The translations under genes were made by a program, and so were the position numbers. A DNA stretch of 64,000 nucleotides, from positions 1 through 64,000 of the forward strand of contig NZ_BAFK01000006.1 of the NCBI RefSeq assembly GCF_000296695.1, in the 5' to 3' direction. A model generated the notes under the pieces. The model saw only the letters and a list, made by a program, of their open reading frames with translations. It had not been told where the DNA came from and ran no database searches. Below, in pieces: positions 29,201-37,653 of the stretch; positions within the stretch are counted from its first letter, which is position 1, and each line of letters opens with the position of its first letter. The stretch comes from Rheinheimera nanhaiensis E407-8. GTDB taxonomy: Bacteria > Pseudomonadota > Gammaproteobacteria > Enterobacterales > Alteromonadaceae.

Positions 29201-30205
29201 TTATTGTTGCTGAATATACCATGGCATCGCCCGTTTTATGCCATCCAGAATGCGATACTCTGGCGCATAACCCAGCAGCGCTTTGGCTTTGCTGATATCA
29301 GCCTGCGAGTGACGCACATCGCCGGGGCGAAACTCGCCGTATTTCGCCGCTTTGCGATAAACAATACCATTGTCGGCCAGACTTTGGCGGATGGCGGCGA
29401 ACAGCTCATTGAGTGTGGTTCTGTCCCCCAGTGCCACGTTAACCACTTCGCTTTGGCTGATAGTGGCCAGCGCCGCGCGGATATTGGCCTGCACGGCGTT
29501 GGCAACAAAGCAAAAATCGCGGCTGGTTTCACCGTCGCCGTTAATGACCACATCATCGCCTGCGATCATCGCCGCTGTCCATTTGGGGATCACCGCCGCA
29601 TAGGCGCCGTTAGGGTCTTGCCGGGGGCCAAACACATTAAAATAGCGCAGGCCGACACTGTGAAAGCCATAAGTACGGGAGAACACGTCAGCATATAACT
29701 CGTTGACATACTTGGTAATGGCATAAGGCGATAACGGCTTGCCGATAACCTCTTCTACCTTGGGCAGCGCCGGATGGTCACCATAGGTCGAGCTTGACGC
29801 AGCATACACAAAGCGTTTTACGCTGGCGTCACGCGATGCAACCAGCATGTTTAAAAAACCGCTGATATTGGTATCGTTAGTGGTAATGGGGTCGTTAATC
29901 GAGCGCGGCACTGAGCCAAGCGCGGCCTGATGTAGCACATAATCGACGCCCTGACAGGCTTGCTGGCAATCGGTAAGCTGACGGATGTCGGCCTTGATAA
30001 AACGAAAATTGGCCCACTGCGCTGCGCTTACCAGGCTTTTTACTTCATCCAGATTGCGCTGATGGCCGGTAGCAAAATTGTCCAGCCCCACTACTTTTTG
30101 GTTAGCTTTTAGCAGCACCTCGACCAGATTAGAGCCGATAAAACCGGCGCAGCCAGTGACCAGCCAGGTGTGCGAGGCCTTCGCCAGCGCGGCGTTAATA
30201 TCCAT
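29201..30205 (-). CDS. tviC: UDP-GlcNAc(A) C4-epimerase, TviC/WbpP type
   Basis: The ATG at 30205 ([18 protein letters not shown]) with AGGAG nine bases upstream is preferred to an extension to 30256. The 334-residue SDR epimerase has [59 protein letters not shown], the catalytic [17 protein letters not shown] and [20 protein letters not shown]. The N-terminal helix before the Rossmann fold and the SVPRSI/FGPRQDP motifs mark the WbpP/TviC group. It interconverts UDP-GlcNAc(A) and UDP-GalNAc(A). It lies downstream of wecB and upstream of tviB copy 1. Confidence 0.93.
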   Translation of the reverse strand: MDINAALAKASHTWLVTGCAGFIGSNLVEVLLKANQKVVGLDNFATGHQRNLDEVKSLVSAAQWANFRFIKADIRQLTDCQQACQGVDYVLHQAALGSVPRSINDPITTNDTNISGFLNMLVASRDASVKRFVYAASSSTYGDHPALPKVEEVIGKPLSPYAITKYVNELYADVFSRTYGFHSVGLRYFNVFGPRQDPNGAYAAVIPKWTAAMIAGDDVVINGDGETSRDFCFVANAVQANIRAALATISQSEVVNVALGDRTTLNELFAAIRQSLADNGIVYRKAAKYGEFRPGDVRHSQADISKAKALLGYAPEYRILDGIKRAMPWYIQQQ

Positions 30206-30265
30206 ATTTATAGTCTCCTTGTGTAAACCTTGTGTAAGCCGTTTTCGCGCGTGCAAAGCGCTGCA

Positions 30266-31390
30266 TTAACCACCTGCTTTAATGGCATCGATTATACGCT
30301 GACAGGCCTTGCCGTCGCCATAGGGGTTGTGGGCAAAGCTCATGCTGTCGTAATACGCCTTGTCGGTCAGCAGACGACTGGCCTCGGCAACAATTTTCGC
30401 TTTATCGGTGCCGACCAGCTTTACGGTACCGGCGGCAACCGCTTCTGGCCGCTCGGTGGTGTCGCGCATTACCAGTACCGGTTTACCCAAAGATGGCGCC
30501 TCTTCCTGAATACCGCCCGAGTCGGTCAACACTAACGTGGCGCGGCTCATTAAATAGACAAAGGGTAAATAATCCTGCGGTTCAATTAAATGCACATTGG
30601 CCGCATCAGACAACAAGCGGTATACCGGCTCACGCACATTGGGGTTTAAATGCACCGGATAGACAATGTCGCACTTGGGGAAGTCGGTAGCCAGCTGCTT
30701 AAGCGCCGCGCAAATGTTGTCAAAACCGGCACCAAAGCTTTCGCGCCGATGGCCGGTAACCAAAATAAGCTTACGGCCATGTTGGCCATAGGGGAATTTT
30801 TCCGCAAACGTCTGATTAAGTGCCGGGTCGTTGTCAATTTTCGCCACCACCTGCAGCAGCGCATCGATCACCGTATTGCCGGTTACCACGATGTGGGCCG
30901 GGTTTACCTGCTCGTTTAACAGGTTTTGCCGGGACGTTTCAGTCGGGGCAAAGTGGTAACGGGTTAAGGCACCGGTCAGTTTGCGGTTGGCTTCTTCTGG
31001 CCAGGGGCTGTAAATGTTACCTGTTCTAAGGCCAGCCTCTACATGGCCGACAGCAATTTTTTCATAATAGCAAGCCAGCGCCGCGGCAAAGGTAGTACTG
31101 GTATCACCGTGTACCAGCACCACGTCGGGTTTAAAGTCGCGCAGTACCGGCTTAATATTTAACAAAATACTGGTGGTCACATCATACAAGTCCTGCCCGG
31201 CTTTCATAATAGCCAGGTCGTACTCGGGCTTAATAGCAAATAGCTGCAGTACCTGATCGAGCATTTCTCTGTGCTGCCCGGTAACACAGACCCGGCTGTC
31301 GATATCGCTTTGCTGCTTGAGCAAATTTACCAGTGGCGCCATTTTTATCGCCTCTGGCCGGGTACCAAACACGCTAAGAACTTTAATCAT
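30266..31390 (-). CDS. wecB: UDP-N-acetylglucosamine 2-epimerase (non-hydrolysing)
   Basis: This 374-residue GT-B-fold enzyme interconverts UDP-GlcNAc and UDP-ManNAc. [14 protein letters not shown] is at about residues 8-21, followed by [53 protein letters not shown] and [30 protein letters not shown] and [20 protein letters not shown] complete the active site. It is closer to E. coli WecB than to WbpI/Cap5G. The ATG at 31390 follows a GTG by one codon; AAGGA serves either. No UDP-ManNAc dehydrogenase (WecC) is visible, so the fate of UDP-ManNAc is unclear. It is the first gene of the locus, divergent from 31491. Confidence 0.95.
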   Translation of the reverse strand: MIKVLSVFGTRPEAIKMAPLVNLLKQQSDIDSRVCVTGQHREMLDQVLQLFAIKPEYDLAIMKAGQDLYDVTTSILLNIKPVLRDFKPDVVLVHGDTSTTFAAALACYYEKIAVGHVEAGLRTGNIYSPWPEEANRKLTGALTRYHFAPTETSRQNLLNEQVNPAHIVVTGNTVIDALLQVVAKIDNDPALNQTFAEKFPYGQHGRKLILVTGHRRESFGAGFDNICAALKQLATDFPKCDIVYPVHLNPNVREPVYRLLSDAANVHLIEPQDYLPFVYLMSRATLVLTDSGGIQEEAPSLGKPVLVMRDTTERPEAVAAGTVKLVGTDKAKIVAEASRLLTDKAYYDSMSFAHNPYGDGKACQRIIDAIKAGG

Positions 31391-31490
31391 CACAGATCCT
31401 TATTCAGCTGATGGCGTAAAGCTTACCAAAAGCCCTTTTAAAGCGATAGCTCAAGCCGCTAAACTAGCGCCTGACCAAGAGGAATTGACC

Positions 31491-31790
31491 ATGCTGTATT
31501 TTAATAGCCAAAGTATCCCTGAACTTAGCGGGCTGAATTTTGCCCAGCGCATGGCGGTGATCCGCAAAGCGTCTGACAGCTTACCGGTACCGACAAAAAT
31601 TACGCTTAATATCATTAAATTATTGGTGCTGTTTCCGCTGTTTATGCTGATTGCACGCGCCGACGGCTGGGCCATTGCCGGTTATGCCCTGCTGCTGGTG
31701 GTGGCTTACCCGCTGGTTACCCGGCCTATTACCTTTGCACTGTGCCGTAAAGATATGGCCAGGCTTAGGGCGCAACTGTTCCCATCTTAG
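31491..31790 (+). CDS. Small membrane protein, possibly DUF6170
   Basis: This 99-residue product starts MLYFNSQSIPELSGLNFAQR at an ATG preceded by AGAGGAA. A basic N-terminal half (about 1-40) is followed by two adjacent transmembrane segments (about 41-55 and 60-75), then a basic tail RKDMARLRAQLF. The layout resembles small Alteromonadales membrane proteins annotated as DUF6170; I assign this only tentatively. A longer in-frame reading from 31317 exists but overlaps the wecB start and has no better ribosome-binding site. Function unknown. It is transcribed divergently from the polysaccharide operon. Confidence 0.75.
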   Translation: MLYFNSQSIPELSGLNFAQRMAVIRKASDSLPVPTKITLNIIKLLVLFPLFMLIARADGWAIAGYALLLVVAYPLVTRPITFALCRKDMARLRAQLFPS

Positions 31791-31863
31791 TGTTGTTTGC
31801 CGCCAGCAGCGGGGATTGCACCGGTAAATTGGCGCTTTTTATCTGATCCCACCAGCGCCGGTG

Positions 31864-31916
31864 ATGACAACACCGGCCGACATCTGCATAATCCGTGACA
31901 GCTTCAGCGTTGTCAT
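31864..31916. repeat. 8-bp inverted repeat in the leader of the POT transporter
   Basis: ATGACAAC (31864-31871) pairs perfectly with GTTGTCAT (31909-31916), 47-99 bp upstream of the transporter start. It could be a regulator site or an mRNA hairpin; no assignment is possible. Confidence 0.35.
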
Positions 31917-31962
31917 GAAGCAAATAATTCTAATAACGAAGTCTATTAACTCTGGGGTTACG

Positions 31963-33519
31963 ATGACAGATTCTACTACTGCTGAGCAGGCGCTGGCCAA
32001 TCAGCCGCAATTTCTCGGCCATCCGGTCGGGCTTTATGTCTGCTTTCTTACCGAGATGTGGGAGCGCTTTTCTTTTTACGGCATGAAATACCTGCTGTTG
32101 TTGTACTTAACCAAGTATCACTTATTCAGCGATGCCGGTGGTTTAGACGTGCTGGGCAGTTATGCCGGTTTAGTGTATGCCATGCCGGTCATTGGCGGCA
32201 TGCTGGCCGACCGTTACCTGGGTATGCGCAAGGCTGTTACCTTTGGTGCTATTTTGCTCTGTTTAGGCCACTTAGGTTTGGCCTATGAGGGCTTTCAGGC
32301 CTATGTAGAGAACGGTGTGGTGATACAGGATACCGGCGCCATTCAGGTGTTTTACTTTTCACTGGCGCTGATCATTATGGGTGTGGGCTTTTTAAAGCCG
32401 AATATCTCTACCATAGTGGGTCAGTTATACGGTAAAGAAGACGCGCGGCGTGACTCTGGCTTTACCATCTTTTATATGGGTATTAACCTGGGCTCGTTTA
32501 TTGCCACTTTGCTGGTGACTTACATAGGTGAAACCTATGGCTGGGGTTACGGCTTTGGCCTGGCCGGTATTGGTATGGTGCTGGGTTTAATTGTATTCTT
32601 AGCCGGGCAAAAATATCTGTATGGCTACGCCGAGCCTGCCAACCCTGCCCTGCTGCGGGAGAGCGTATTTGCTGGCATTAACCGCGAATGGCTGATTTAC
32701 CTGTTAACCATACCAGCACTCTGTATGGTATGGCAGCTGGTGCAATACAACCCGGTGGTACATGACACCTTGTTAGGCTTGTCGTTACTGGTACTGGCTG
32801 GTGTGATCTGGTTTATGGTAACCCAGTGCACGAAAGAAGAACGCGACCGTATGCTGGTACTTATTGTACTGACGGTGTCTACCGTGGTGTTTTGGGCGCT
32901 GTTTGAACAGTCGGCTTCATCGATGACTTTATATGCGGACCGGGTAATGGACCGTACAGTATTTGGTTTTGAGACCACCGCTGGTCAGTACGGTGCATTA
33001 AACCCGTTATTTATTATTACCCTGGCACCGTTTTTTGCCTGGTTATGGATTTATCTGGCCAGAAAAGGCTTAGAGCCGAGCACACCGGTAAAATTTGCCC
33101 TGGGTATTATGCAGGCAGGTTTAGGCTTTGGCGCATTGGTATTAGGCGCGCAGTTTCCAAACGAAGCCGGCCTGGTTGGTGCGGGCTGGATGGTACTGGC
33201 TTATATGCTGCACACTATGGGCGAGCTGTGTTTGTCACCAGTTGGCTTATCGGCGGTAACCAAGTTAGCGGTACATAAAGTAGTCGGCGTGATGATGGGT
33301 GCCTGGTTTTTGGCCACTGCATACTCAGAACTGCTGGCCACGCAGTTAGCGAAGCTGGCGGCAATAGACACCCCGGCGGGTGAAACGGTTGAAGTAGCGA
33401 CAGCCCTGGCTGGCTACACTGAGTTATTCAGCTTCTTACTGTATGTGGGCGTGGGCATTGGCGTGTTTATGCTGCTGATTAGCCCCTGGCTAAGAAAGCG
33501 GATGCACGGCGTGCACTAA
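31963..33519 (+). CDS. POT/PTR2-family proton-dependent oligopeptide transporter
   Basis: The ATG at 31963 (MTDSTTAEQALANQPQFLGH) is chosen with GGGG upstream; the long N-terminal extension in frame is not typical. The 518-residue major-facilitator protein has the family signature in its first helix region (EMWERFSFYGMKYLLLLYL, with ExxERFxYY-like residues) and AGLVYAMPVIGGMLADRYLG. The second POT signature is FTIFYMGINLGSFIA. The C-terminal half has FWALFEQSASSMTLYADR and LHTMGELCLSPVGLSAVTKLA. It imports di- and tripeptides with protons. It is monocistronic and ends at a strong terminator. Confidence 0.93.
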   Translation: MTDSTTAEQALANQPQFLGHPVGLYVCFLTEMWERFSFYGMKYLLLLYLTKYHLFSDAGGLDVLGSYAGLVYAMPVIGGMLADRYLGMRKAVTFGAILLCLGHLGLAYEGFQAYVENGVVIQDTGAIQVFYFSLALIIMGVGFLKPNISTIVGQLYGKEDARRDSGFTIFYMGINLGSFIATLLVTYIGETYGWGYGFGLAGIGMVLGLIVFLAGQKYLYGYAEPANPALLRESVFAGINREWLIYLLTIPALCMVWQLVQYNPVVHDTLLGLSLLVLAGVIWFMVTQCTKEERDRMLVLIVLTVSTVVFWALFEQSASSMTLYADRVMDRTVFGFETTAGQYGALNPLFIITLAPFFAWLWIYLARKGLEPSTPVKFALGIMQAGLGFGALVLGAQFPNEAGLVGAGWMVLAYMLHTMGELCLSPVGLSAVTKLAVHKVVGVMMGAWFLATAYSELLATQLAKLAAIDTPAGETVEVATALAGYTELFSFLLYVGVGIGVFMLLISPWLRKRMHGVH

Positions 33520-33521
33520 CG

Positions 33522-33551
33522 AAAAAGGGTCTGCTTGCAGACCCTTTTTTT
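33522..33551 (+). terminator. Rho-independent terminator of the POT transporter
   Basis: A 13-bp stem (AAAAAGGGTCTGC and its complement) with a 2-nt loop is followed by a T7 run, 3 bp after the transporter stop. The A-tract on the left also makes it usable from the opposite strand. Confidence 0.93.
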
Positions 33552-33552
33552 A

Positions 33553-33660
33553 TTTCATCTAGTGGCTGCGCCTCTTTTTACGTCACTTAGTGGCTGCGCC
33601 TCTTATTACTTCACTCAGTGGCTGCGCCACTTTTTACGTCACTTAGTGGCTGCGCCACTG
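33553..33660. repeat. 28-bp tandem repeat (four units) with hairpin core
   Basis: The core AGTGGCTGCGCC begins at 33561, 33589, 33617 and 33645, an exact 28-bp period. In units 3 and 4 the core extends to AGTGGCTGCGCCACT, a 6-bp stem with a TGC loop; in unit 3 it is followed by T5. Units 1 and 2 differ by one base in the stem. The last unit encodes the C-terminal residues and stop of the DUF440 protein. There are no variable spacers, so this is not a CRISPR array. Confidence 0.85.
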
Positions 33661-33966
33661 GGCATGACACAGTGATTCATGTTTTTCGCGGCTGAGTAAA
33701 ATACGCGCCAGCACTTTATCCGGCTCGCCGTTTTCGCCGGTCAGGCCAATTTGCGCTTCATAGTGCAGCTCGGGCTCCAGGTCCTGCATCATAATCTCTA
33801 CCCAGTCTTCGCCGGGAATAGCCAGATCAACATAGCCACGGCTTTCATAATGCTGTTGGTACTGTGCATAGTCTTCTGCTGACAGGTTTTCGCTGGCCAG
33901 CTCTTCAAAAATGTCAAAGGCGTGGTCGCATAACTCGTCCAGCGTCCATAATTCTAAATCTTGCAT
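33643..33966 (-). CDS. yciU: DUF440 family double-strand DNA mimic protein (YciU/HI1450)
   Basis: This 107-residue acidic protein has AFDIFEELASENLSAEDY at about 15-32, ESRGYVDL, EDWVEIMMQDLEPELHYEAQ and the end VLARILLSREKHESLCHAQW. These align with E. coli YciU (YDIFLELAADNL, EDWQEHVDFDLNPDFF, FARILLCREKDHKLCH). Family members are small acidic proteins proposed to mimic DNA and bind HU. The last five codons and stop come from the 28-bp tandem repeat, replacing the usual short ending. Ribosome-binding site GGAGC precedes the ATG. Confidence 0.9.
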   Translation of the reverse strand: MQDLELWTLDELCDHAFDIFEELASENLSAEDYAQYQQHYESRGYVDLAIPGEDWVEIMMQDLEPELHYEAQIGLTGENGEPDKVLARILLSREKHESLCHAQWRSH

Positions 33967-34066
33967 TGCTGCTCCGGTTTACTTTTGCCCGCCAGTATAG
34001 CAAGGCTTTGGCCAAAACACTGCTGTGCTGCTACACTAAGCGCCAATTTTTCAGATAGAAACCGCT

Positions 34067-34861
34067 ATGTACCTGTGCCCGCTTTGCCAGCAACCGCTCA
34101 GCCAAAATGCTAAACAGTACCAATGCTCCAACCGCCACAGCTTCGATATTGCGCGCGAGGGCTATGTTAACCTGCTACCGGTGCAGCAAAAAAACTCCAA
34201 AGATCCGGGCGACAACAAAGAGATGATGCAGGCCCGCCGGCAATTCTTACACGCTGGCTGGTATGCGCCACTGGCGCAGGCTGTGGCGACAACGCTAAGC
34301 GAAGTTGCACCGCAACGCTTACTGGATTTAGGCTGTGGCGAGGGGTATTACACCGGCATTATTAAGCAGCAACTTGCTGACACCGCCGTATGGGGCCTGG
34401 ATATTTCCAAAAGCGCGATAAAATTTGCCGCTAAAGCGCAACCCAATATTGCCTTTAACGTGGCCAGCGCTTATCAGCTGCCGTTTGCCGCTAACAGCTT
34501 TGATGCCATAGTGCGTATTTATGCCCCGTCTAAAGCACAAGAGCTAAAACGGGTGTTAAGCACCGGTGGCCATTTGCTTACCGTCACGCCGGGCCCGCAG
34601 CATTTAGTGCAAATTAAGCAGGCGGTGTATGAACAGGTACGGCTGCATGACGATGCCATGGTAAGCCTGGATGGCTTTGTGCATTTAAAGCGGCAGCAAC
34701 TTAAGTTTGAGCTTAACTTTAGCCGCAGTGAAGATGTGCTGGCGTTAGTGCAAATGGTACCACTGGCGTGGAAGTTTACCGCCGAACAAAAGCAACAGTT
34801 CGCTGACAGCCTGCCGGCCATCAGCGTGGATTTTCTGCTGGATCTGTATCAGCGCCGCTGA
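34067..34861 (+). CDS. rlmA: 23S rRNA (guanine-N1)-methyltransferase
   Basis: This 264-residue SAM-dependent enzyme has an N-terminal zinc ribbon (Cys4, Cys7, Cys20, His24), then FDIAREGYVNLL and the family signature GDNKEMMQARRQFLHAGWYAPL. The SAM site is LLDLGCGEGYYTG at about 85-97, followed by WGLDISKSAIKFAAK. RIYAPSKAQELKRVLSTGG and LTVTPGPQHLVQIKQAVY complete the RlmA pattern. It methylates a guanine of helix 35 (G745 in E. coli) in 23S rRNA. The ribosome-binding site is not obvious. It is convergent with the GH13 gene. Confidence 0.93.
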   Translation: MYLCPLCQQPLSQNAKQYQCSNRHSFDIAREGYVNLLPVQQKNSKDPGDNKEMMQARRQFLHAGWYAPLAQAVATTLSEVAPQRLLDLGCGEGYYTGIIKQQLADTAVWGLDISKSAIKFAAKAQPNIAFNVASAYQLPFAANSFDAIVRIYAPSKAQELKRVLSTGGHLLTVTPGPQHLVQIKQAVYEQVRLHDDAMVSLDGFVHLKRQQLKFELNFSRSEDVLALVQMVPLAWKFTAEQKQQFADSLPAISVDFLLDLYQRR

Positions 34862-34863
34862 AT

Positions 34864-34880
34864 TAGTGTTGAGTTGTGAT
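34864..34880. repeat. Degenerate TAGTGTTGAGTTGTGAT repeat, third site
   Basis: TAGTGTTGAGTTGTGAT matches words in the repeats at 2961-3009 (reverse strand) and 16966-17001. It starts 3 bp after the rlmA stop and directly precedes the 18-nt palindrome. Confidence 0.45.
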
Positions 34881-34885
34881 AGTAG

Positions 34886-34903
34886 GGGCGCATTATTGCG
34901 CCC
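34886..34903. repeat. 18-nt palindromic hairpin, copy 2
   Basis: GGGCGCATTATTGCGCCC is the exact reverse complement of 22779-22796. It sits between the convergent rlmA and GH13 genes. Confidence 0.6.
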
Positions 34904-34917
34904 TGCATGCAAAGTGT

Positions 34918-36378
34918 TTACTGTTTCACGTAGATCCGGTAGCCCCAGGCAGCTAATGTCAGGCTGCTGTCGGCGCTAAATTCGGCCGTGTCACCGCTTA
35001 AGTACTCGACATACCGGCCATGATGTAAATGCGCTTTAAAGTTAACTGTTTGCTCGCTGTCGCTAAAGTTAAATACGGCAAAGACTTTATCCTTGTCGTT
35101 TTGCCGGACAAAACTCAGCACCTGTGCCGCCTGGCTGTTATGCACCGGGATCATCCGGGCGCCCCAATCGGCATTCCACAGTGCTGTATTGGCTTTTTTC
35201 AGCGCGAACAGTTGCTGATACAGTTTGCCATTATCGTGCTGAATAAAGTCGCCATTTTCATCATGCCAGCTGATGGGGTCTCGCTCAAAAAACGCTAACC
35301 GGCGCGGGTTACCCACCTCCTGGCCGTTATAGATCATCGGCATGCCCTCACTGACCACTGACAGTGCGATCACCGCCGGCAAAGCATCGCCAAACATTTC
35401 AAACTCAGTGCCTTCCCAGGCGTTTTGATCATGGTTACTCACACCCAGCATGCGCATAATGTTTTGCGGGTAGTATTTTTCGTTCCAGGAGTAATACACA
35501 TACAGTTTATTGACATCGGCATGGCCACTGGCAATGGCATGCACCGCCTGATGCCAGGTCCAGGCATAAGTCATGTCAAAGGCCTGGGCATGAAAATCAC
35601 GCCCCTCGAATTCAGCCAGCATAAACACCGGCTTTATTTCATCGAGCTCTTTGCGTACCTGTTGCCAGAAGTCCAGCGGTACAAAGCCGGCGACGTCGGC
35701 GCGAAAACCGTCAAACCCCACTTCTTTCACCCAGTATTTCATCGCCTCTGTCATGTATTTGCGCAGGCCGGGTTGGTCATAATCCAGCTCGATAATATCG
35801 CTCCAGTCCCACCAGGGAGTGGGGCGAAAATCGCCTTTCCAGTCACGGATATACCAGTCTGGCTGCTCTGTCACCAGATTGTTATCCCAGGCGCTGTGGT
35901 TTGCCACCCAATCCAGAATAACGTACATGCCCTGCGCATGCGCCGCGCGGATAAAGGCTTTAATATCTTCCAGTGTGCCAAACTCAGGGTTGACGCCGTA
36001 GTAGTCTTTCACTGAATAAGGGCTGCCCAGGCTACCCTTGCGGTTTAACTCACCAATAGGCTGAATGGGCATTAGCCAGAGAACATCAACGCCCAGGGCT
36101 TTTAGCCGTGGTAGCTGTTGCTGGGCCGCGGCAAAGGTGCCTTCAGGGGTGAACTGGCGGGTATTAATCTGGTAGATAACCGCGTTTTTGCTCCACTCGG
36201 GGTGCTTCACTTTGACGTAAGGCTGCGGCTGGTATGGGTCTGCTACTGCGCTGCCCGCTGTGGTTTGCGTGGTGACGTTATTATTTGTGGCCTGGCCACA
36301 AGCGGCCAGTAAACTTAACCCCACTGCCAGCAGAGCCAGCTGTCGTAAATATTGTTTTTTAGTTGACGTCATATTCAT
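34918..36378 (-). CDS. GH13 alpha-amylase-family lipoprotein
   Basis: This 486-residue protein has a lipoprotein signal with lipobox LLAAC (Cys27), so it is probably anchored in a membrane facing the periplasm or outside. The (beta/alpha)8 domain contains region I VILDWVANHSAW, region II GFRADVAGF with the nucleophile Asp, region III FMLAEFEG with the acid Glu, and region IV LGVSNHDQNAW with the transition-state Asp. A short all-beta C-terminal domain ends SSLTLAAWGYRIYVKQ. Alpha-glucan or maltodextrin hydrolysis is likely; exact specificity is not readable. Ribosome-binding site AGGGGAT. A candidate promoter and a palindromic operator lie upstream. Confidence 0.92.
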   Translation of the reverse strand: MNMTSTKKQYLRQLALLAVGLSLLAACGQATNNNVTTQTTAGSAVADPYQPQPYVKVKHPEWSKNAVIYQINTRQFTPEGTFAAAQQQLPRLKALGVDVLWLMPIQPIGELNRKGSLGSPYSVKDYYGVNPEFGTLEDIKAFIRAAHAQGMYVILDWVANHSAWDNNLVTEQPDWYIRDWKGDFRPTPWWDWSDIIELDYDQPGLRKYMTEAMKYWVKEVGFDGFRADVAGFVPLDFWQQVRKELDEIKPVFMLAEFEGRDFHAQAFDMTYAWTWHQAVHAIASGHADVNKLYVYYSWNEKYYPQNIMRMLGVSNHDQNAWEGTEFEMFGDALPAVIALSVVSEGMPMIYNGQEVGNPRRLAFFERDPISWHDENGDFIQHDNGKLYQQLFALKKANTALWNADWGARMIPVHNSQAAQVLSFVRQNDKDKVFAVFNFSDSEQTVNFKAHLHHGRYVEYLSGDTAEFSADSSLTLAAWGYRIYVKQ

Positions 36379-36428
36379 TGTTATCCCCTTTGCCGTTGTT
36401 GTACTTTTAATCTTTATCGATTAAGAGT

Positions 36429-36457
36429 AATAGCGGCTAAAAGGGGATCAGACAAGT
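36429..36457 (-). promoter_or_regulatory. Candidate sigma-70 promoter for the GH13 gene
   Basis: On the minus strand, TTGTCT and TATTAC are separated by 17 bp, each matching consensus at 4 of 6 positions, about 50 bp upstream of the GH13 ATG. A perfect 16-bp palindrome lies immediately upstream (36457-36472). Confidence 0.4.
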
Positions 36458-36472
36458 TGAATACGTATTCAA
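36457..36472. promoter_or_regulatory. 16-bp palindromic operator candidate (LacI-like)
   Basis: TTGAATACGTATTCAA is a perfect palindrome with a central CG, the form of LacI-family operators. It abuts the candidate GH13 promoter and overlaps the stop codon of the upstream serine hydrolase gene. No regulator gene is visible in the window. Confidence 0.5.
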
Positions 36473-37644
36473 TCTGCCTGCGTTTTGTTGTCCTGCCGCT
36501 GTTGATGGATGGCAGTGAGCATGCCGGACCAAAAGTAGGTGCCCATTTCATTGATGATGTTCGACTCGGCATTCATCAGCATAACCAGCCCTAACTGATG
36601 CTCGCGCGAGTAGGCAATTTCGGCGCGGTAGCCCTGCACCCAGCCACCGTGGTACATCAGGCTGTCCTGGCCAAACTGATATACGCGCCAGCCCAGCGCA
36701 TAGTGCGCATCGGTCAGATAGCGCCGCCACTCGCGCCGGCGCAAGTCACGCCGTGTTTTTATCTGCTTGCTGCTGATGGTTGCCAGCAGGTTATCCGGCA
36801 GCACTTGCGGGTTGTGTCCCAGATGTGCAATCAGCCAATAGCCTAAATCTATCGCGCTGGCATTAACACCGGCCGCCGGGGCAAAACGGTAATAGCTTTC
36901 AGCCACTTTGGTCTCATGCCATTTACCACGGGCCCGTACATGCGGCATAGCGCGGTTGGCGGTAGCGAAAAAGCCATCCAGCCCTACGGAGGCGGTGGGT
37001 AACTGCAACGGCGTAAAAATACGCTCTTGCAACAGCTGGGCATAACTTTTGCCGGTGGCCTGCTGCATCACCGGTTCAATTAAACTAAACAGCACATTTT
37101 GATAACCGTAGCACTGGCCAGGCGGACACAGCGGGTCAATTTTATCAAATTGTGCCAGTATCCGCTCCAGCGGCACATTGGCTTCAATCAGGTTATCGTA
37201 AGCATTGGCCATTACGCCGGTGCTTTGTGATAACAAATGCTTAAGCTTTAGCTGTTGGTTGTATTTTTTGCTTTTAAACGAAAAGCCCGGCAGATACTGC
37301 ACCAGCTTATCATCCCAGCTGAAGTGGCCTTCGGCTTCCAGCATACTGCTTAAGCCACCGGCAAAGGTTTTTGAAACTGAGGCAATACGAAACACGGTAT
37401 AAGGATCGACCGGCTCAGTGCCGCCGCGTTGACGCACACCAAAACCGGCAGTGGCAATAATTTTATTGCCGTGCACTATGGCATAGGCAGCGCCGGGAAT
37501 ATCATGTTCGGCCAGTTTAGCAGCGTAATACTGGTCAAAATCAGCCACCAGTGGCGCCAACAATTGCGGGGTTAGCTCGCTGCTGGCCAGCACGGTTTTA
37601 CTTAGAAATAAACAGCCTGCTACGGCATAAAGAAACTGTTTCAC
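36469..37644 (-). CDS. Serine hydrolase, class C beta-lactamase/penicillin-binding-protein fold
   Basis: This 391-residue secreted protein has a signal peptide (about 1-20, ending TVLA). The SxxK motif is SVSK (Ser89, Lys92), preceded by FRIA. A YxN-type CYGYQNVLFSL and a third motif HGG in MYHGGWVQGYRAEI follow, with NAES near the end. These are the features of AmpC-fold hydrolases, which include carboxypeptidases, esterases and beta-lactamases. The KTG triad is HGG here, favouring an esterase or peptidase over a true beta-lactamase. The start is GTG with a weak ribosome-binding site. It lies 10 bp downstream of the subtilase gene. Confidence 0.9.
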   Translation of the reverse strand: MKQFLYAVAGCLFLSKTVLASSELTPQLLAPLVADFDQYYAAKLAEHDIPGAAYAIVHGNKIIATAGFGVRQRGGTEPVDPYTVFRIASVSKTFAGGLSSMLEAEGHFSWDDKLVQYLPGFSFKSKKYNQQLKLKHLLSQSTGVMANAYDNLIEANVPLERILAQFDKIDPLCPPGQCYGYQNVLFSLIEPVMQQATGKSYAQLLQERIFTPLQLPTASVGLDGFFATANRAMPHVRARGKWHETKVAESYYRFAPAAGVNASAIDLGYWLIAHLGHNPQVLPDNLLATISSKQIKTRRDLRRREWRRYLTDAHYALGWRVYQFGQDSLMYHGGWVQGYRAEIAYSREHQLGLVMLMNAESNIINEMGTYFWSGMLTAIHQQRQDNKTQAD

Positions 37645-37653
37645 GCTGTGATG

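Noticed and set aside
29153-29698. 181-codon open frame on the plus strand opposite tviC
   Set aside because: It is antisense to a clear epimerase gene, with low-complexity content and no recognisable domain.
33553-33660. Regular 28-bp spacing of a repeated core, suggestive of a CRISPR array
   Set aside because: The whole 28-bp unit repeats with only minor changes and there are no unique spacers; cas genes are absent. It is a tandem repeat.
36469-37644. Annotation of the serine hydrolase as an antibiotic-resistance beta-lactamase
   Set aside because: The SxxK motif is present, but the third motif is HGG rather than KTG. The fold family is mostly esterases and peptidases, so resistance cannot be claimed.
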